A stretch of DNA of 20,655 bases from Candidatus Caccousia avistercoris (GTDB lineage Bacteria > Bacillota > Clostridia > Oscillospirales > Acutalibacteraceae). The notes beneath the pieces were generated by a model that searched no databases, was not told where the DNA came from, and saw nothing but the letters and a program-made list of their open reading frames with translations. The translations under genes and the position numbers were made by a program. Location of the stretch: assembly GCA_018715025.1 (NCBI GenBank), contig DVMK01000200.1, positions 1 to 20,655 on the forward strand. Reading direction: 5' to 3'. This document shows positions 1 to 7,013 of the stretch, in pieces (within the stretch, counting starts at the first letter, position 1; every line of letters starts with the position of its first letter).

Positions 1-459
1 ACCCGGGCCGAAATGTACGCCCCGCCCGCCGACTGGGACATCATCCGCCAGGTGAAGCAGGCGGTGCAAATCCCCGTGATTGGGAACGGCGACGTGACGG
101 ACGCCGCCGCCGCGGCCCGCATGCTGGAAGAAACCGCCTGCGACGGTGTTATGGTGGGCCGCGCCGCCCTGGGCAACCCCTGGATCTTCCAGCAGATCAA
201 CGCATATCTTTCCGACAATTTCCGCATCCTCCCCCCGCCCGGCCTGAACGAACGCCTGCTGGTCATGTGCCGCCATGTGGAAGCCATGTGCGCCCTCAAG
301 GGGGAGGGCCGCGCCATGAACGAGGCCCGCAAGCATGTGGCCTGGTACCTGAAGGGGCTGCGGGGGGCCGCCCAGTTCCGCCGCCGCGCAGGGCTTCTCT
401 CCTCCAGGGAGGATCTGGCGCTTCTGGTGCGCGACATTCTTCAGCAGGCGCAGCTGTGA
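1..459 (+). CDS. dusB: tRNA-dihydrouridine synthase, DusB-like (3' part only)
   Basis: The reading frame is open from base 1, so the start lies outside the window and 152 residues are visible. Dus enzymes reduce uridine to dihydrouridine in tRNA D-loops using FMN and NADPH. The visible part begins with a TRAEMY segment, matching the family's phosphate-binding (G)RTRxQ/E-Y region. It continues through VIGNGDV and DGVMVGRAALGNPWIF, the FMN-phosphate-binding end of the TIM barrel, and ends with the helical tRNA-binding domain (EARKHVAWYLKGLRGAAQFR, close to the family's RKHxxWYxKGxxGA). The catalytic Cys would lie upstream, outside the window. No T-rich terminator follows; a weak GGCGG/CCGCC stem lies at 460-481. 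The DusB assignment, as against another Dus subfamily, rests on the C-terminal helical domain. Confidence 0.9.
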   Translation, partial: TRAEMYAPPADWDIIRQVKQAVQIPVIGNGDVTDAAAAARMLEETACDGVMVGRAALGNPWIFQQINAYLSDNFRILPPPGLNERLLVMCRHVEAMCALKGEGRAMNEARKHVAWYLKGLRGAAQFRRRAGLLSSREDLALLVRDILQQAQL

Positions 460-482
460 GGCGGGGAAAAGAAAAGCCGCCC

Positions 483-511
483 TTGACAATCAGTTGTATG
501 ACAAGTATAAT
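483..511 (+). promoter_or_regulatory. ilvD promoter, full sigma-A consensus
   Basis: TTGACA at 483-488 and TATAAT at 506-511 are separated by exactly 17 bases, so both hexamers match the vegetative consensus perfectly. Transcription would start near 518, about 30 bases before the ilvD ATG. A promoter this close to consensus normally needs a repressor, which fits the palindromes overlapping it. Confidence 0.9.
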
Positions 512-526
512 CATTGTAATACAACT
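492..526 (+). promoter_or_regulatory. tandem palindromic operator over the ilvD promoter
   Basis: Two 11-bp imperfect palindromes, TTGTATGACAA (494-504) and TTGTAATACAA (514-524), start 20 bp apart, about two helical turns. The first fills the -35/-10 spacer and the second covers the start site. Both fit TNGTNNNACNA, the site described for the FadR subfamily of GntR regulators. The whole block is also bounded by a perfect 8-bp inverted repeat, AGTTGTAT (492-499) and ATACAACT (519-526). That a protein binds here, and which one, is inference; no gntR gene is in the window. Confidence 0.65.
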
Positions 527-547
527 TAGAAAGGACGGCGTTCCCCT

Positions 548-2218
548 ATGAAAAGCGAAGCTGTTATCAACGGGCTGCAGAACGCGCCGCACCGCGCGCT
601 GTTCAACGCCCTCGGATTTACCAAGGAGGAGATGTCCCGGCCGCTCATCGGCATTGTGAGCTCGTACAACGAGATTGTCCCCGGCCACATGAACATTGAC
701 AAGCTTGTGGAAGCCGTAAAGCTGGGCGTAGCCATGGCGGGCGGCACCCCGGCGGTGTTCCCGGCCATTGCGGTGTGCGACGGCATCGCCATGGGGCACA
801 CCGGCATGAAATATTCCCTGGTCACCAGGGACCTGATTGCAGACAGCACCGAGGCCATGGCCATGGCCCACGGCTTCGACGGCCTGGTCATGATCCCCAA
901 CTGCGACAAAAACGTTCCCGGCCTGCTGATGGCGGCGGCCCGGCTGAACCTGCCCACCATTTTTGTCAGCGGCGGCCCCATGCTGGCCGGCAAGGTGGAC
1001 GGCTGCAAGGTGAGCTTTTCCGCCGCCTCTGAGGCTGTGGGCGCCTTCGCCGCCGGGAAAATCGGCGAGGAAAAGCTGCTGGAATTTGAAGAGAGAACCT
1101 GCCCCACCTGCGGCTCCTGCTCTGGCATGTACACCGCCAACTCCATGAACTGCCTCACCGAGGTGCTGGGCATGGGCCTGCCGGGCAACGGCACCATTCC
1201 CGCCGTATACTCAGAGCGCATCCGTCTGGCGAAGCACGCCGGCATGCAGATTATGGAGCTGGTGCGCAGGAATATCCGTCCCCGCGACATTATGACGGAG
1301 GACGCCTTCCACAACGCCCTCACCATGGACATGGCCATTGGCTGCAGCACCAACAGCATGCTGCACCTGCCCGCCATTGCCCACGAGGCCGGCATTGAGC
1401 TGAATATGGACATGGCCAACGACATCAGCGACCATACCCCCAACATCTGCCACCTGGCCCCCGCCGGCCCGCACCACATGGAAGACCTGTACGAGGCGGG
1501 CGGCGTGTACGCCGTCATGCACGAAATTGACAAGCTGGGCCTGCTGCGCACCGGCGGCGTCACCTGCACCGGCAAAACCATGGCGGAAAACATTGCGGGC
1601 AGCGTCAACAAAAACCCGGAGGTCATTCGCCCGGTGGAAAACCCCTACAGCAAAACCGGCGGCATTGCCGTGCTGCGGGGCAACCTGGCCCCCGACTCCT
1701 GCGTGGTGAAGCGCTCCGCCGTCGCCCCCGAGATGCTGTGCCATTCCGGCCCGGCCCGGGTGTTCGACTGTGAAGAGGACGCCATGGCCGCCATTATGGG
1801 CGGAAAGATTGTGGACGGCGACGTGGTGGTAATCCGCTACGAGGGCCCCAAGGGCGGCCCCGGCATGCGGGAAATGCTGAACCCCACCTCCGCCATTATG
1901 GGCCGGGGCCTGGGCAGCACCGTCGCCCTCATCACCGACGGGCGTTTCTCGGGCGCCACCCGGGGCGCGGCCATTGGCCACGTGTCGCCGGAAGCGGCCG
2001 TGGGCGGCCCCATTGCCCTGGTAGAGGACGGGGATATTATTGAGATTGATATTATGAACAATCAGATTAACATGAAGGTAAGCGAAGAGGAGCTGGCGGC
2101 CCGCCGCGCCAAGTGGCAGCCCAAGCCGCCCCGCATTACCACCGGCTACCTGGCCCGCTACGCGGCGCTGGTAACCTCAGGCAACCGGGGGGCCATTCTG
2201 GAAGCCCCCGGCAAATAA
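548..2218 (+). CDS. ilvD: dihydroxy-acid dehydratase
   Basis: This 556-residue protein has the normal IlvD length. It dehydrates 2,3-dihydroxy-isovalerate and 2,3-dihydroxy-3-methylvalerate to 2-oxo acids in valine and isoleucine (and pantothenate) synthesis. Visible motifs are VCDGIAMGH (76-84), IPNCDK with Cys119, and CPTCGSCSGMYTANSMNC (185-202) with Cys191. At the position where [2Fe-2S] dehydratases carry a Cys (PCNxH), this protein has PGH (45-47), as in E. coli IlvD, so an oxygen-labile [4Fe-4S] cluster is expected in an anaerobe. The ATG follows AAAGGA at 530-535, a rather long 12-base spacing. It is flanked by its own promoter/operator and terminator, so it is a single-gene unit with no other ilv gene nearby. 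A sugar-acid dehydratase of the same superfamily is a less likely alternative. Confidence 0.95.
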   Translation: MKSEAVINGLQNAPHRALFNALGFTKEEMSRPLIGIVSSYNEIVPGHMNIDKLVEAVKLGVAMAGGTPAVFPAIAVCDGIAMGHTGMKYSLVTRDLIADSTEAMAMAHGFDGLVMIPNCDKNVPGLLMAAARLNLPTIFVSGGPMLAGKVDGCKVSFSAASEAVGAFAAGKIGEEKLLEFEERTCPTCGSCSGMYTANSMNCLTEVLGMGLPGNGTIPAVYSERIRLAKHAGMQIMELVRRNIRPRDIMTEDAFHNALTMDMAIGCSTNSMLHLPAIAHEAGIELNMDMANDISDHTPNICHLAPAGPHHMEDLYEAGGVYAVMHEIDKLGLLRTGGVTCTGKTMAENIAGSVNKNPEVIRPVENPYSKTGGIAVLRGNLAPDSCVVKRSAVAPEMLCHSGPARVFDCEEDAMAAIMGGKIVDGDVVVIRYEGPKGGPGMREMLNPTSAIMGRGLGSTVALITDGRFSGATRGAAIGHVSPEAAVGGPIALVEDGDIIEIDIMNNQINMKVSEEELAARRAKWQPKPPRITTGYLARYAALVTSGNRGAILEAPGK

Positions 2219-2234
2219 ACAGGCGGCATAAGCA

Positions 2235-2280
2235 GCGCCCCGGAATCCCGTGTGGGACTCCGGGGCGCTTTTCTGTTTTT
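2235..2280 (+). terminator. ilvD rho-independent terminator
   Basis: The 10-bp stem GCGCCCCGGA/TCCGGGGCGC is extended by TCCC/GGGA past a one-base mismatch, has a GTGT loop, and is followed by TTTTCTGTTTTTTT. It lies 16 bases after the ilvD stop, between two convergent genes. Confidence 0.93.
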
Positions 2281-2285
2281 TTCCG

Positions 2286-3428
2286 TCACCGCGGGCCCGG
2301 GATGCCGTGCATGCGGGCGGTGGCGGCGGCAATTTCCCGCAGGCGGCTGTAGCTGTACTCAAAGAACATGCGGTACGCCTGGCAGAAAAAGTTCCGCTGG
2401 TAGGTTCCGTCAGGGCGCTTGGGTTCCCGGTAGCGCTTGCAGCCGTTGCCGCACAGGGGAAGCCACTGGCAGCCGCGGCACTCCTCGTCTGTGTCCATGG
2501 ATTCCTCAATAAAGCGGATCTCGCCGCGCTTTTTGTAAATCTCTTCAAAGCTGTTCTCGTTCAGGTTGCCCAGGCGGTAGGGGTCTGTCACATAAAAGTC
2601 GCAGGGGTACACGCTGCCGTCCGCCTCCACCACATTCTGGAACGAGCACACCCCCGACATGCCGCAGGATTCCGGCGGGTAGCCCAGCAGCATCTGCACA
2701 TAATTGTCAAACTGGCGGATGCTGACGGCCTCGCCCCTGCGCAGGTCCTGGTACCAGCAGTCAAACAGGCGGCAGAGGAATTCCCCGTAGGCCTTGGGCG
2801 TCAGCGAGAAATCGTGCCCGCCCGGTTCCTCCCCCAGGGGATCCAGGCAGGGGATGAACTGCAGGTAATCCAAATGATTTTTGCGGAAAAAGCCGTAGAT
2901 TTTCCCGATGTTCCTGGCCGTGCGGGAGTGCACCACCGTGAGGATGTTGAACTCCACCCCCTTGGCTGCCAGCATTTGAATATTCTTCATAACCGCCGGG
3001 TATGAGCTCTTCCCGGATTTGTCCAGCCGGAAGGCGTCGTTCGTCTCTTTGGTACCGTCCAGCGAGACGCCGATCAGGAAATGATGCTCCCGGAAAAAGT
3101 CGGCCCATTCCTCGTTCAGCAGGGAACCGTTGGTCTGCAGGCTGTTGTGGACGGGAATATGATGCACGTTGTATTTTTCCTGCAGCTCTATGGAACGGCG
3201 GAAAAAGTCCAGACCGCGCAGGGTTGGCTCGCCTCCCTGGTAGGCGATGGTAATATCCTGCTCGGCGAAGGCAAAAGCCTCCCGCATCATATTGTCCAGT
3301 GTTTCCTCCGTCATGAATCCGTAAGAGGACTGTTCCCTCTTTTCCGTCAGGTCGCAGTAAAAGCAGTAGCGGCACCGCAGGTTGCACTGGCCGGAGGAGG
3401 GTTTGACAAGCAAATTCAAGGGCGGCAC
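2286..3428 (-). CDS. anaerobic sulfatase maturase-type radical SAM/SPASM enzyme
   Basis: With the GTG start at 3426-3428 the protein is 380 residues long. Enzymes of this type oxidise an active-site Cys or Ser of sulfatases to formylglycine using S-adenosylmethionine. The radical SAM cluster motif is C15xxxC19xxC22 and the SAM-binding GGEP lies at 65-68. QTNG is at 98-101. SPASM cysteines are C255, C261, C276, C317, C320, C326, C330 and C349, with Asp277 directly after C276; as I recall, this numbering is almost identical to that of the characterised Clostridium perfringens anSME. That agreement supports the GTG start, as does AGAAGGGG four bases upstream. The longer frame to 3488 begins with a TTG that is itself the -35 box of the promoter. 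No sulfatase gene lies in the window, so the substrate is unknown and another peptide-modifying role is possible. Confidence 0.9.
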   Translation of the reverse strand: MPPLNLLVKPSSGQCNLRCRYCFYCDLTEKREQSSYGFMTEETLDNMMREAFAFAEQDITIAYQGGEPTLRGLDFFRRSIELQEKYNVHHIPVHNSLQTNGSLLNEEWADFFREHHFLIGVSLDGTKETNDAFRLDKSGKSSYPAVMKNIQMLAAKGVEFNILTVVHSRTARNIGKIYGFFRKNHLDYLQFIPCLDPLGEEPGGHDFSLTPKAYGEFLCRLFDCWYQDLRRGEAVSIRQFDNYVQMLLGYPPESCGMSGVCSFQNVVEADGSVYPCDFYVTDPYRLGNLNENSFEEIYKKRGEIRFIEESMDTDEECRGCQWLPLCGNGCKRYREPKRPDGTYQRNFFCQAYRMFFEYSYSRLREIAAATARMHGIPGPR

Positions 3429-3459
3429 AATACCCCTTCTTTCCTGAGAATTCCCTTTT

Positions 3460-3488
3460 ATTATAGCCATTCCGGAAAGAAGGGTCAA
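3460..3488 (-). promoter_or_regulatory. promoter of the radical SAM maturase gene
   Basis: Reading the minus strand, TTGACC (3488-3483) is followed after 17 bases by TATAAT (3465-3460). The predicted start site is about 25 bases before the GTG start codon at 3428. The gene can therefore be transcribed independently of spoIIID, which lies upstream on the same strand. Confidence 0.85.
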
Positions 3489-3526
3489 GGCTTCCTTTTT
3501 TTCAGCCCCTGCCGGAAGAACGGCGT

Positions 3527-3796
3527 CTACGCCCGCGGATCCCCGGCGGATTCCTTCCTGTATTTCATTCTGGTCGCCATGCCGCCGCGGATGTGCCGCT
3601 GGGCCTTGTTCACGTCAAGCACCTGCTTCACCTTCTGGTACAGGGCCGGGTCAATGTACTGCAGCCGCTGAGCCACGTCTTTATGTACCGTGCTTTTGCT
3701 GATCCCGAATTTTTTCGCCGCCGTGCGCACCGTGGCCTGGTTTTCCAGAATATACTCCCCCAGCTCCACAGCCCGCTCTTCTACGATGCCTTTCAA
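3527..3796 (-). CDS. spoIIID: sporulation transcriptional regulator SpoIIID
   Basis: SpoIIID is a small DNA-binding protein that acts in the mother cell during sporulation, modulating sigma-E genes and helping to switch on sigma-K. The 89-residue product (93 in B. subtilis) begins KGIVEERAVELGEYILEN, has a helix-turn-helix at about 22-45 (TVRTAAKKFGISKSTVHKDV), and ends in the basic DVNKAQRHIRGGMATRMKYR tail that is a family signature. I chose the TTG at 3794-3796 because GGGGAGG lies eight bases upstream and because the family normally starts MKxxIEER. The in-frame ATG at 3824-3826 adds ten residues but lacks a ribosome binding site. A CATATACAT sequence around that ATG weakly resembles a sigma-E -10 element, but the matching -35 is poor. 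Product identity is certain; the start is less so. Confidence 0.93.
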   Translation of the reverse strand: MKGIVEERAVELGEYILENQATVRTAAKKFGISKSTVHKDVAQRLQYIDPALYQKVKQVLDVNKAQRHIRGGMATRMKYRKESAGDPRA

Positions 3797-3929
3797 TGGC
3801 AACGCCTCCCCATCTCGTTTGTCCATGTATATGCGCCCGGCAGGGAGAGATAGAACCACGGGCGCGCCCCTTTTCCTCCCGCCGGGAAAGACATCCGGCA
3901 ATTTTCGGCCCCGCTGCGGCGGGACGGTA

Positions 3930-3958
3930 ATGACAGGCTCCCGCTGGTATGGTATAAT
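3930..3958 (+). promoter_or_regulatory. + strand promoter of the AlbA_2/GHKL-glf unit
   Basis: ATGACA (3930-3935, five of six matches to the -35 consensus) and TATAAT (3953-3958) are 17 bases apart. A TG lies one base upstream of the -10 (extended -10). It would start transcription near 3965 and give a leader of about 410 bases before the ATG at 4377. Use of the promoter is predicted, not shown. Confidence 0.7.
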
Positions 3959-3976
3959 AGCCAAAGAAAGGCTGCA

Positions 3977-4044
3977 GTGTGGCGCGGCTTTGCCGCGCCA
4001 CACGTCGAAGCATTCTTTTGCGGGGTAGCGTCCCCGCAAAAGAA
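3977..4044. repeat. composite hairpin repeat, copy 1 (hairpins B and A)
   Basis: Hairpin B is GTGTGGCGCGGC (3977-3988), loop TTT, then its perfect complement (3992-4003). A GTCGAAGCA linker follows. Hairpin A is TTCTTTTGCGGGG (4013-4025), loop TAGCGT, then its perfect 13-base complement (4032-4044). The linker plus hairpin A recur at 13208-13253, and inverted at 18950-18992. Neither hairpin is followed by a T-tract, so it does not look like a simple terminator. Confidence 0.85.
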
Positions 4045-4082
4045 CCCTTCGCGCAGCACTTCTTTTCCCGGGGTGAAACACG

Positions 4083-4369
4083 CAGTGTGTGAAGTCCCCA
4101 CCGGAGGTGCGGAGCAGCTGGGAAGCCGTACAGAACCACGGCAGAACTGCGGGCGGTGCGGTTGCGCTTTGCACCCAGCCCAAGGACGCGGGACGCGGCC
4201 AGTGCGCGAAGTCCTCACCGGAGGTGCGCAGAAATCTTCCCCGCAGGCCTTGCGGAGCAGCTAAGAAGCTGTACAGAACCGTGAAAAAAGCGCGGGCGCT
4301 GCACCGGCGTGCCGCACCCAGCCCAAGGCCGCGGGACGCGGCCAGTGCGTGACGTCCCCACCGGAGGTG
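4083..4369 (+). repeat. 2.2-copy tandem repeat supplying a ribosome binding site
   Basis: A 27-base core, CAGTG(Y)G(Y)GA(M)GTCC followed by (Y)CACCGGAGGTG, occurs at 4083-4109, 4200-4226 and 4343-4369, with periods of 117 and 143 bases. Between cores both units share TACAGAACC, CACCCAGCCCAAGG and CGCGGGACGCGGCCAGTGCG. The second unit carries about 26 extra bases. The last core provides the GGAGGTG seven bases before the ATG at 4377. The second unit contains GGCCGCG-GGA-CGCGGCC, a perfect 7-bp stem. Confidence 0.85.
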
Positions 4370-4376
4370 TGAGAAG

Positions 4377-5807
4377 ATGTTGGATTTTCAGGATTTGGGA
4401 AAATATAAGGAAAATAACCGGATTGAGGCGAAGAAGGCGGTAGGCGGCCTGCCCCACAGCATTTGGGAGACATACTCCGCCTTTGCCAACACGGTGGGCG
4501 GCGTGATCCTGCTGGGGGTGGTGGAGCAGCCGGACAAAAGCTTCCAGACCGTGGCGCTTCCCAGCCCGGAAGCGCTTCTGGGGGAATTTTTGCAGAAGCT
4601 CCGCGACCCTACCATGGTCAGCGCCAATATTCTTTCGCCTGAGGACGTGTACGTCACCCAGGCGCAGGGGAACCCTATTGTGGTAATCCAGGTGCCCCGC
4701 GCTCCCCGCCGCCTGCGCCCGGTTTACATTGGCAGCGACCCTCTTTCCGGCTCTTACCGGCGGAACGGGGAGGGCGACTACCGCTGCTCCCCCGAGGAGG
4801 TGCGCGCCATGCAGCGGGACAGCGCGGAGGTTTCCCTGGACACCGGCATGCTGGAAGCCCTCGGCCCGGAGGCGCTCCGGCGGGAAAGCACAGAAGCCTT
4901 CTGCGCCCTTGCGGAAAAGAACGCTTCCCCGCAGGAGCGGCCGCCCGCCGCCGAAGATGTGCTGGAGCAGGCCGGGGCCCTGGCCCGGGACGGCAGCGGC
5001 CGCCTGCACCCCACCAGGGCCGGCCTTCTGCTGTTCGGAAGCCTGCGGGAGATTCAGGCGGAATTCCCCCTGTACTCCCTGGAATACCAGGAGAAGCCCA
5101 ACCCGGATGCTCACTGGACCTGGCGGCTTCTCTCCGGCAGCGGGGCGTGGAGCGGGAACCTGTTCGACTTCTTGCGCGCCGTTTCCCGCCGCCTGCCCCA
5201 GGGGCTTCCCCTGGAAGAGAAGGCCTCCGCCGCCCTGCGGGAGGCTTTGGTAAACGCCCTGGTTCACGCGGATTACGACGAGCCCAGGGGGCTGTTTGTG
5301 GTAAAAACGCCCCAGGAAATCCTCGTCTCCAACCCGGGCGGGCTCCGCCTGCCCCAGGAGGAGGCGGTGGGCGACGGAAGGGCCGACCCGCGCAACGCCG
5401 CCCTTCACAGGGCCCTGCGCATGGCGGGGCTTGCCCAGGGCGAAGGCGGCGGCCTGCGCCGCATCTACCGCATCTGGAGTTCCCTCGGCCTTCAGGCTCC
5501 CCGGCTGGAGGAACAGTTTGCCCCCGGCCGCACCGTGCTGACGCTCCCGCTGGTCCCTGGCGGTGGGGCAGCGCACAGCCCGGCAGGGGATCCCATGGAA
5601 CAGAAGCAGGCCCTGCTGGATTACCTGCGCGACCAGGTTTCTGCCGGGGAAGCGGAGCTGGCCGTCCTGCTGGGCTGCGGGCCGGAACACGTGCGGGCCC
5701 TGCTGGGGGAGCTCACCGCCCAGGGCCTGGTGGAGGCCCACGGAACCAAGAACCGCCGCCGCTATGAATTGAAGCAGCTCCCGGACCGGGACCCCGGCGG
5801 CCGATGA
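4377..5807 (+). CDS. AlbA_2 (Schlafen-type) / GHKL ATPase-like regulator
   Basis: This 476-residue protein has the COG2865-type layout of putative transcriptional regulators. An N-terminal AlbA_2/Schlafen-like nucleic-acid-binding domain covers about 1-140, with EAKKAVGGLP and ETYSAFANTVGGVILLGV (31-48). A GHKL ATPase-like region follows, with REALVNALVHADY (288-300) as its N-box-like helix, NPGGL (319-323) and a Gly-rich QGEGGGLRRI (354-363). The C-terminal 60 residues (about 406-465) look like a winged helix. The start is fixed by GGAGGTG in the upstream tandem repeat. The stop codon is 17 bases before glf, so the two are probably co-transcribed. What it binds or regulates is not known; the glf neighbour suggests, but does not show, a link to surface polysaccharide genes. 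Confidence 0.8.
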   Translation: MLDFQDLGKYKENNRIEAKKAVGGLPHSIWETYSAFANTVGGVILLGVVEQPDKSFQTVALPSPEALLGEFLQKLRDPTMVSANILSPEDVYVTQAQGNPIVVIQVPRAPRRLRPVYIGSDPLSGSYRRNGEGDYRCSPEEVRAMQRDSAEVSLDTGMLEALGPEALRRESTEAFCALAEKNASPQERPPAAEDVLEQAGALARDGSGRLHPTRAGLLLFGSLREIQAEFPLYSLEYQEKPNPDAHWTWRLLSGSGAWSGNLFDFLRAVSRRLPQGLPLEEKASAALREALVNALVHADYDEPRGLFVVKTPQEILVSNPGGLRLPQEEAVGDGRADPRNAALHRALRMAGLAQGEGGGLRRIYRIWSSLGLQAPRLEEQFAPGRTVLTLPLVPGGGAAHSPAGDPMEQKQALLDYLRDQVSAGEAELAVLLGCGPEHVRALLGELTAQGLVEAHGTKNRRRYELKQLPDRDPGGR

Positions 5808-5824
5808 GAAAGGAACAGGAAGCC

Positions 5825-6991
5825 ATGTATGATGCTGTTATTGTGGGGGCCGGGTTTTCCGGCGCTGTCACTGCCCGCCTGCTGGCGGAAAAGTTCGGAA
5901 AACAGGTGCTGCTGCTGGAACAGCGGCGGCACATTGGCGGGAACATGTATGAAGCCGCAGATTCCCAGGGAATCCGCAGCCACCAGTACGGCCCCCATAT
6001 CTTCCACACCAATCTGCCCTCTGTTTTTACCTTTTTGCAGCGGTTTTCCAGCTTTTTTCCTTACGAGCATCGGGTGCTGGGCCGCATAGACGGCAAGCTG
6101 GTGCCCATCCCCTTCAATTTCACCTCGCTGGAACAGCTGTACCCGGCGGAACAGGCGGCCGCGCTGAAGGAAAAGCTGCTGGCCGCCTACCCGGGCCAGG
6201 GGAAGATTTCCATTTTGGATCTGCTGGCCAACAGCGACCCGGCGCTTCACGCCCTGGGGGAATACGTATACGACCGGGTGTTCGTCCACTACACCGCCAA
6301 GCAGTGGCAGCAGCCCATTGAGGAGGTGGATTCCTCCGTCATCAACCGCGTCCCCGTAGTGCTGGGGTACGACGGCCGGTATTTCCAGGATGCGATCCAG
6401 CAAATGCCTTCGGACGGGTACACCGTATTGTTTCAGAGGATGCTGGAGCATCCGCAGATTCACGTGCAGCTTTCCTGCAGCGCCCTTTCCCGCCTGACGC
6501 TGCAGGAGGAAACCGGCCGCATTCTGCTGGACGGCGCGCCCTTCTCCGGCCCGGTGGTGTACACCGGCGCGCCGGATGAGCTTCTGGGCTGCCGGTTCGG
6601 CCCCCTGCCCTACCGCTCGCTGGAATTTGTTTTTGAGCAGCACGCCGTCACAAGCTACCAGCCTGCTGCCGTGGTGAATTACCCCAACGAGGAGGAGTTT
6701 ACCCGCATTACCGAGAGTAAAAAGCTCACCGGCCAGCAGGCAGAGGGGCGCACCACCATTTTGAAGGAATACCCCGCGCCCTACCAGCCCGGCGCGTCCC
6801 GGGGAAGCCTGCCCTACTACCCCATTCCCAACAAGGAAAACCAGGCCCTGTACCAAAGGTACCGGCAGGCCCTGGCACGCTTCCCCAGCCTGCACCTGTG
6901 CGGCCGCCTGGCAGAGTACCGCTACTGCAACATGGACGCCGCCGTGGCCAGCGCCATGGCGCTGGCGGAAGCGCTGGGCCAGGGCGGCTGA
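5825..6991 (+). CDS. glf: UDP-galactopyranose mutase
   Basis: Glf is an FAD enzyme that interconverts UDP-galactopyranose and UDP-galactofuranose, the donor for galactofuranose in cell-surface glycans. The 388-residue product has normal family length. It starts with the dinucleotide-binding MYDAVIVGAGFSGAVTA, then LLLEQRRHIGGNMYE and HQYGPHIFHT, followed by the Glf-specific FTSLEQLYP, YTAKQWQ and RVPV segments and a C-terminal LCGRLAEYRYCNMDAAVASA FAD-binding end. I chose the ATG at 5825 because AAGGAACAGGA precedes it and the family starts at MYDxxIVGAG. An ATG at 5804 overlaps the previous stop and would add seven residues. The gene ends before a strong terminator. The flippase at 14965-16404 is a plausible but unlinked partner. 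Confidence 0.95.
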   Translation: MYDAVIVGAGFSGAVTARLLAEKFGKQVLLLEQRRHIGGNMYEAADSQGIRSHQYGPHIFHTNLPSVFTFLQRFSSFFPYEHRVLGRIDGKLVPIPFNFTSLEQLYPAEQAAALKEKLLAAYPGQGKISILDLLANSDPALHALGEYVYDRVFVHYTAKQWQQPIEEVDSSVINRVPVVLGYDGRYFQDAIQQMPSDGYTVLFQRMLEHPQIHVQLSCSALSRLTLQEETGRILLDGAPFSGPVVYTGAPDELLGCRFGPLPYRSLEFVFEQHAVTSYQPAAVVNYPNEEEFTRITESKKLTGQQAEGRTTILKEYPAPYQPGASRGSLPYYPIPNKENQALYQRYRQALARFPSLHLCGRLAEYRYCNMDAAVASAMALAEALGQGG

Positions 6992-7013
6992 GCATTTCTT
7001 TCCGCTGTAATTT

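Larger units (their letters stand above)
3797..4376. other. 580-base gap with promoter, hairpins and tandem repeat
   Basis: No gene is supported here. Short frames on both strands translate to Arg/Cys/Pro-rich strings that recur wherever the same repeats occur in the window, so they are repeat translations. The gap holds, in order, the spoIIID upstream region, a + strand promoter (3930-3958), two perfect hairpins (3977-4044) and a 2.2-copy tandem repeat that runs up to the next start codon. Confidence 0.8.

Noticed and set aside
460..482. Terminator between the dusB-like gene and ilvD
   Set aside because: The GGCGG/CCGCC stem is only 5 bp with a 12-base loop and has no T-tract; it runs directly into the ilvD -35 box.
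526..1626. Long minus-strand frame opposite ilvD
   Set aside because: It is an antisense shadow in GC-rich DNA; the ilvD frame holds all family motifs.
4013..4044. Intrinsic terminator in the AlbA_2/GHKL leader
   Set aside because: The 13-bp stem is strong but is followed by CCCTTCGCGC, not a T-tract, in either direction.
3977..4369. CRISPR-like array
   Set aside because: The repeats are long, differently spaced (117 and 143 bases) and not separated by unique spacers of uniform length; no cas genes are present.
4215..5741. 508-codon minus-strand frame opposite the AlbA_2/GHKL gene
   Set aside because: Its translation is Gly/Ala/Gln/Pro-rich with no recognisable motif and runs into the tandem repeat. 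The + strand frame carries clear domain motifs and a ribosome binding site.
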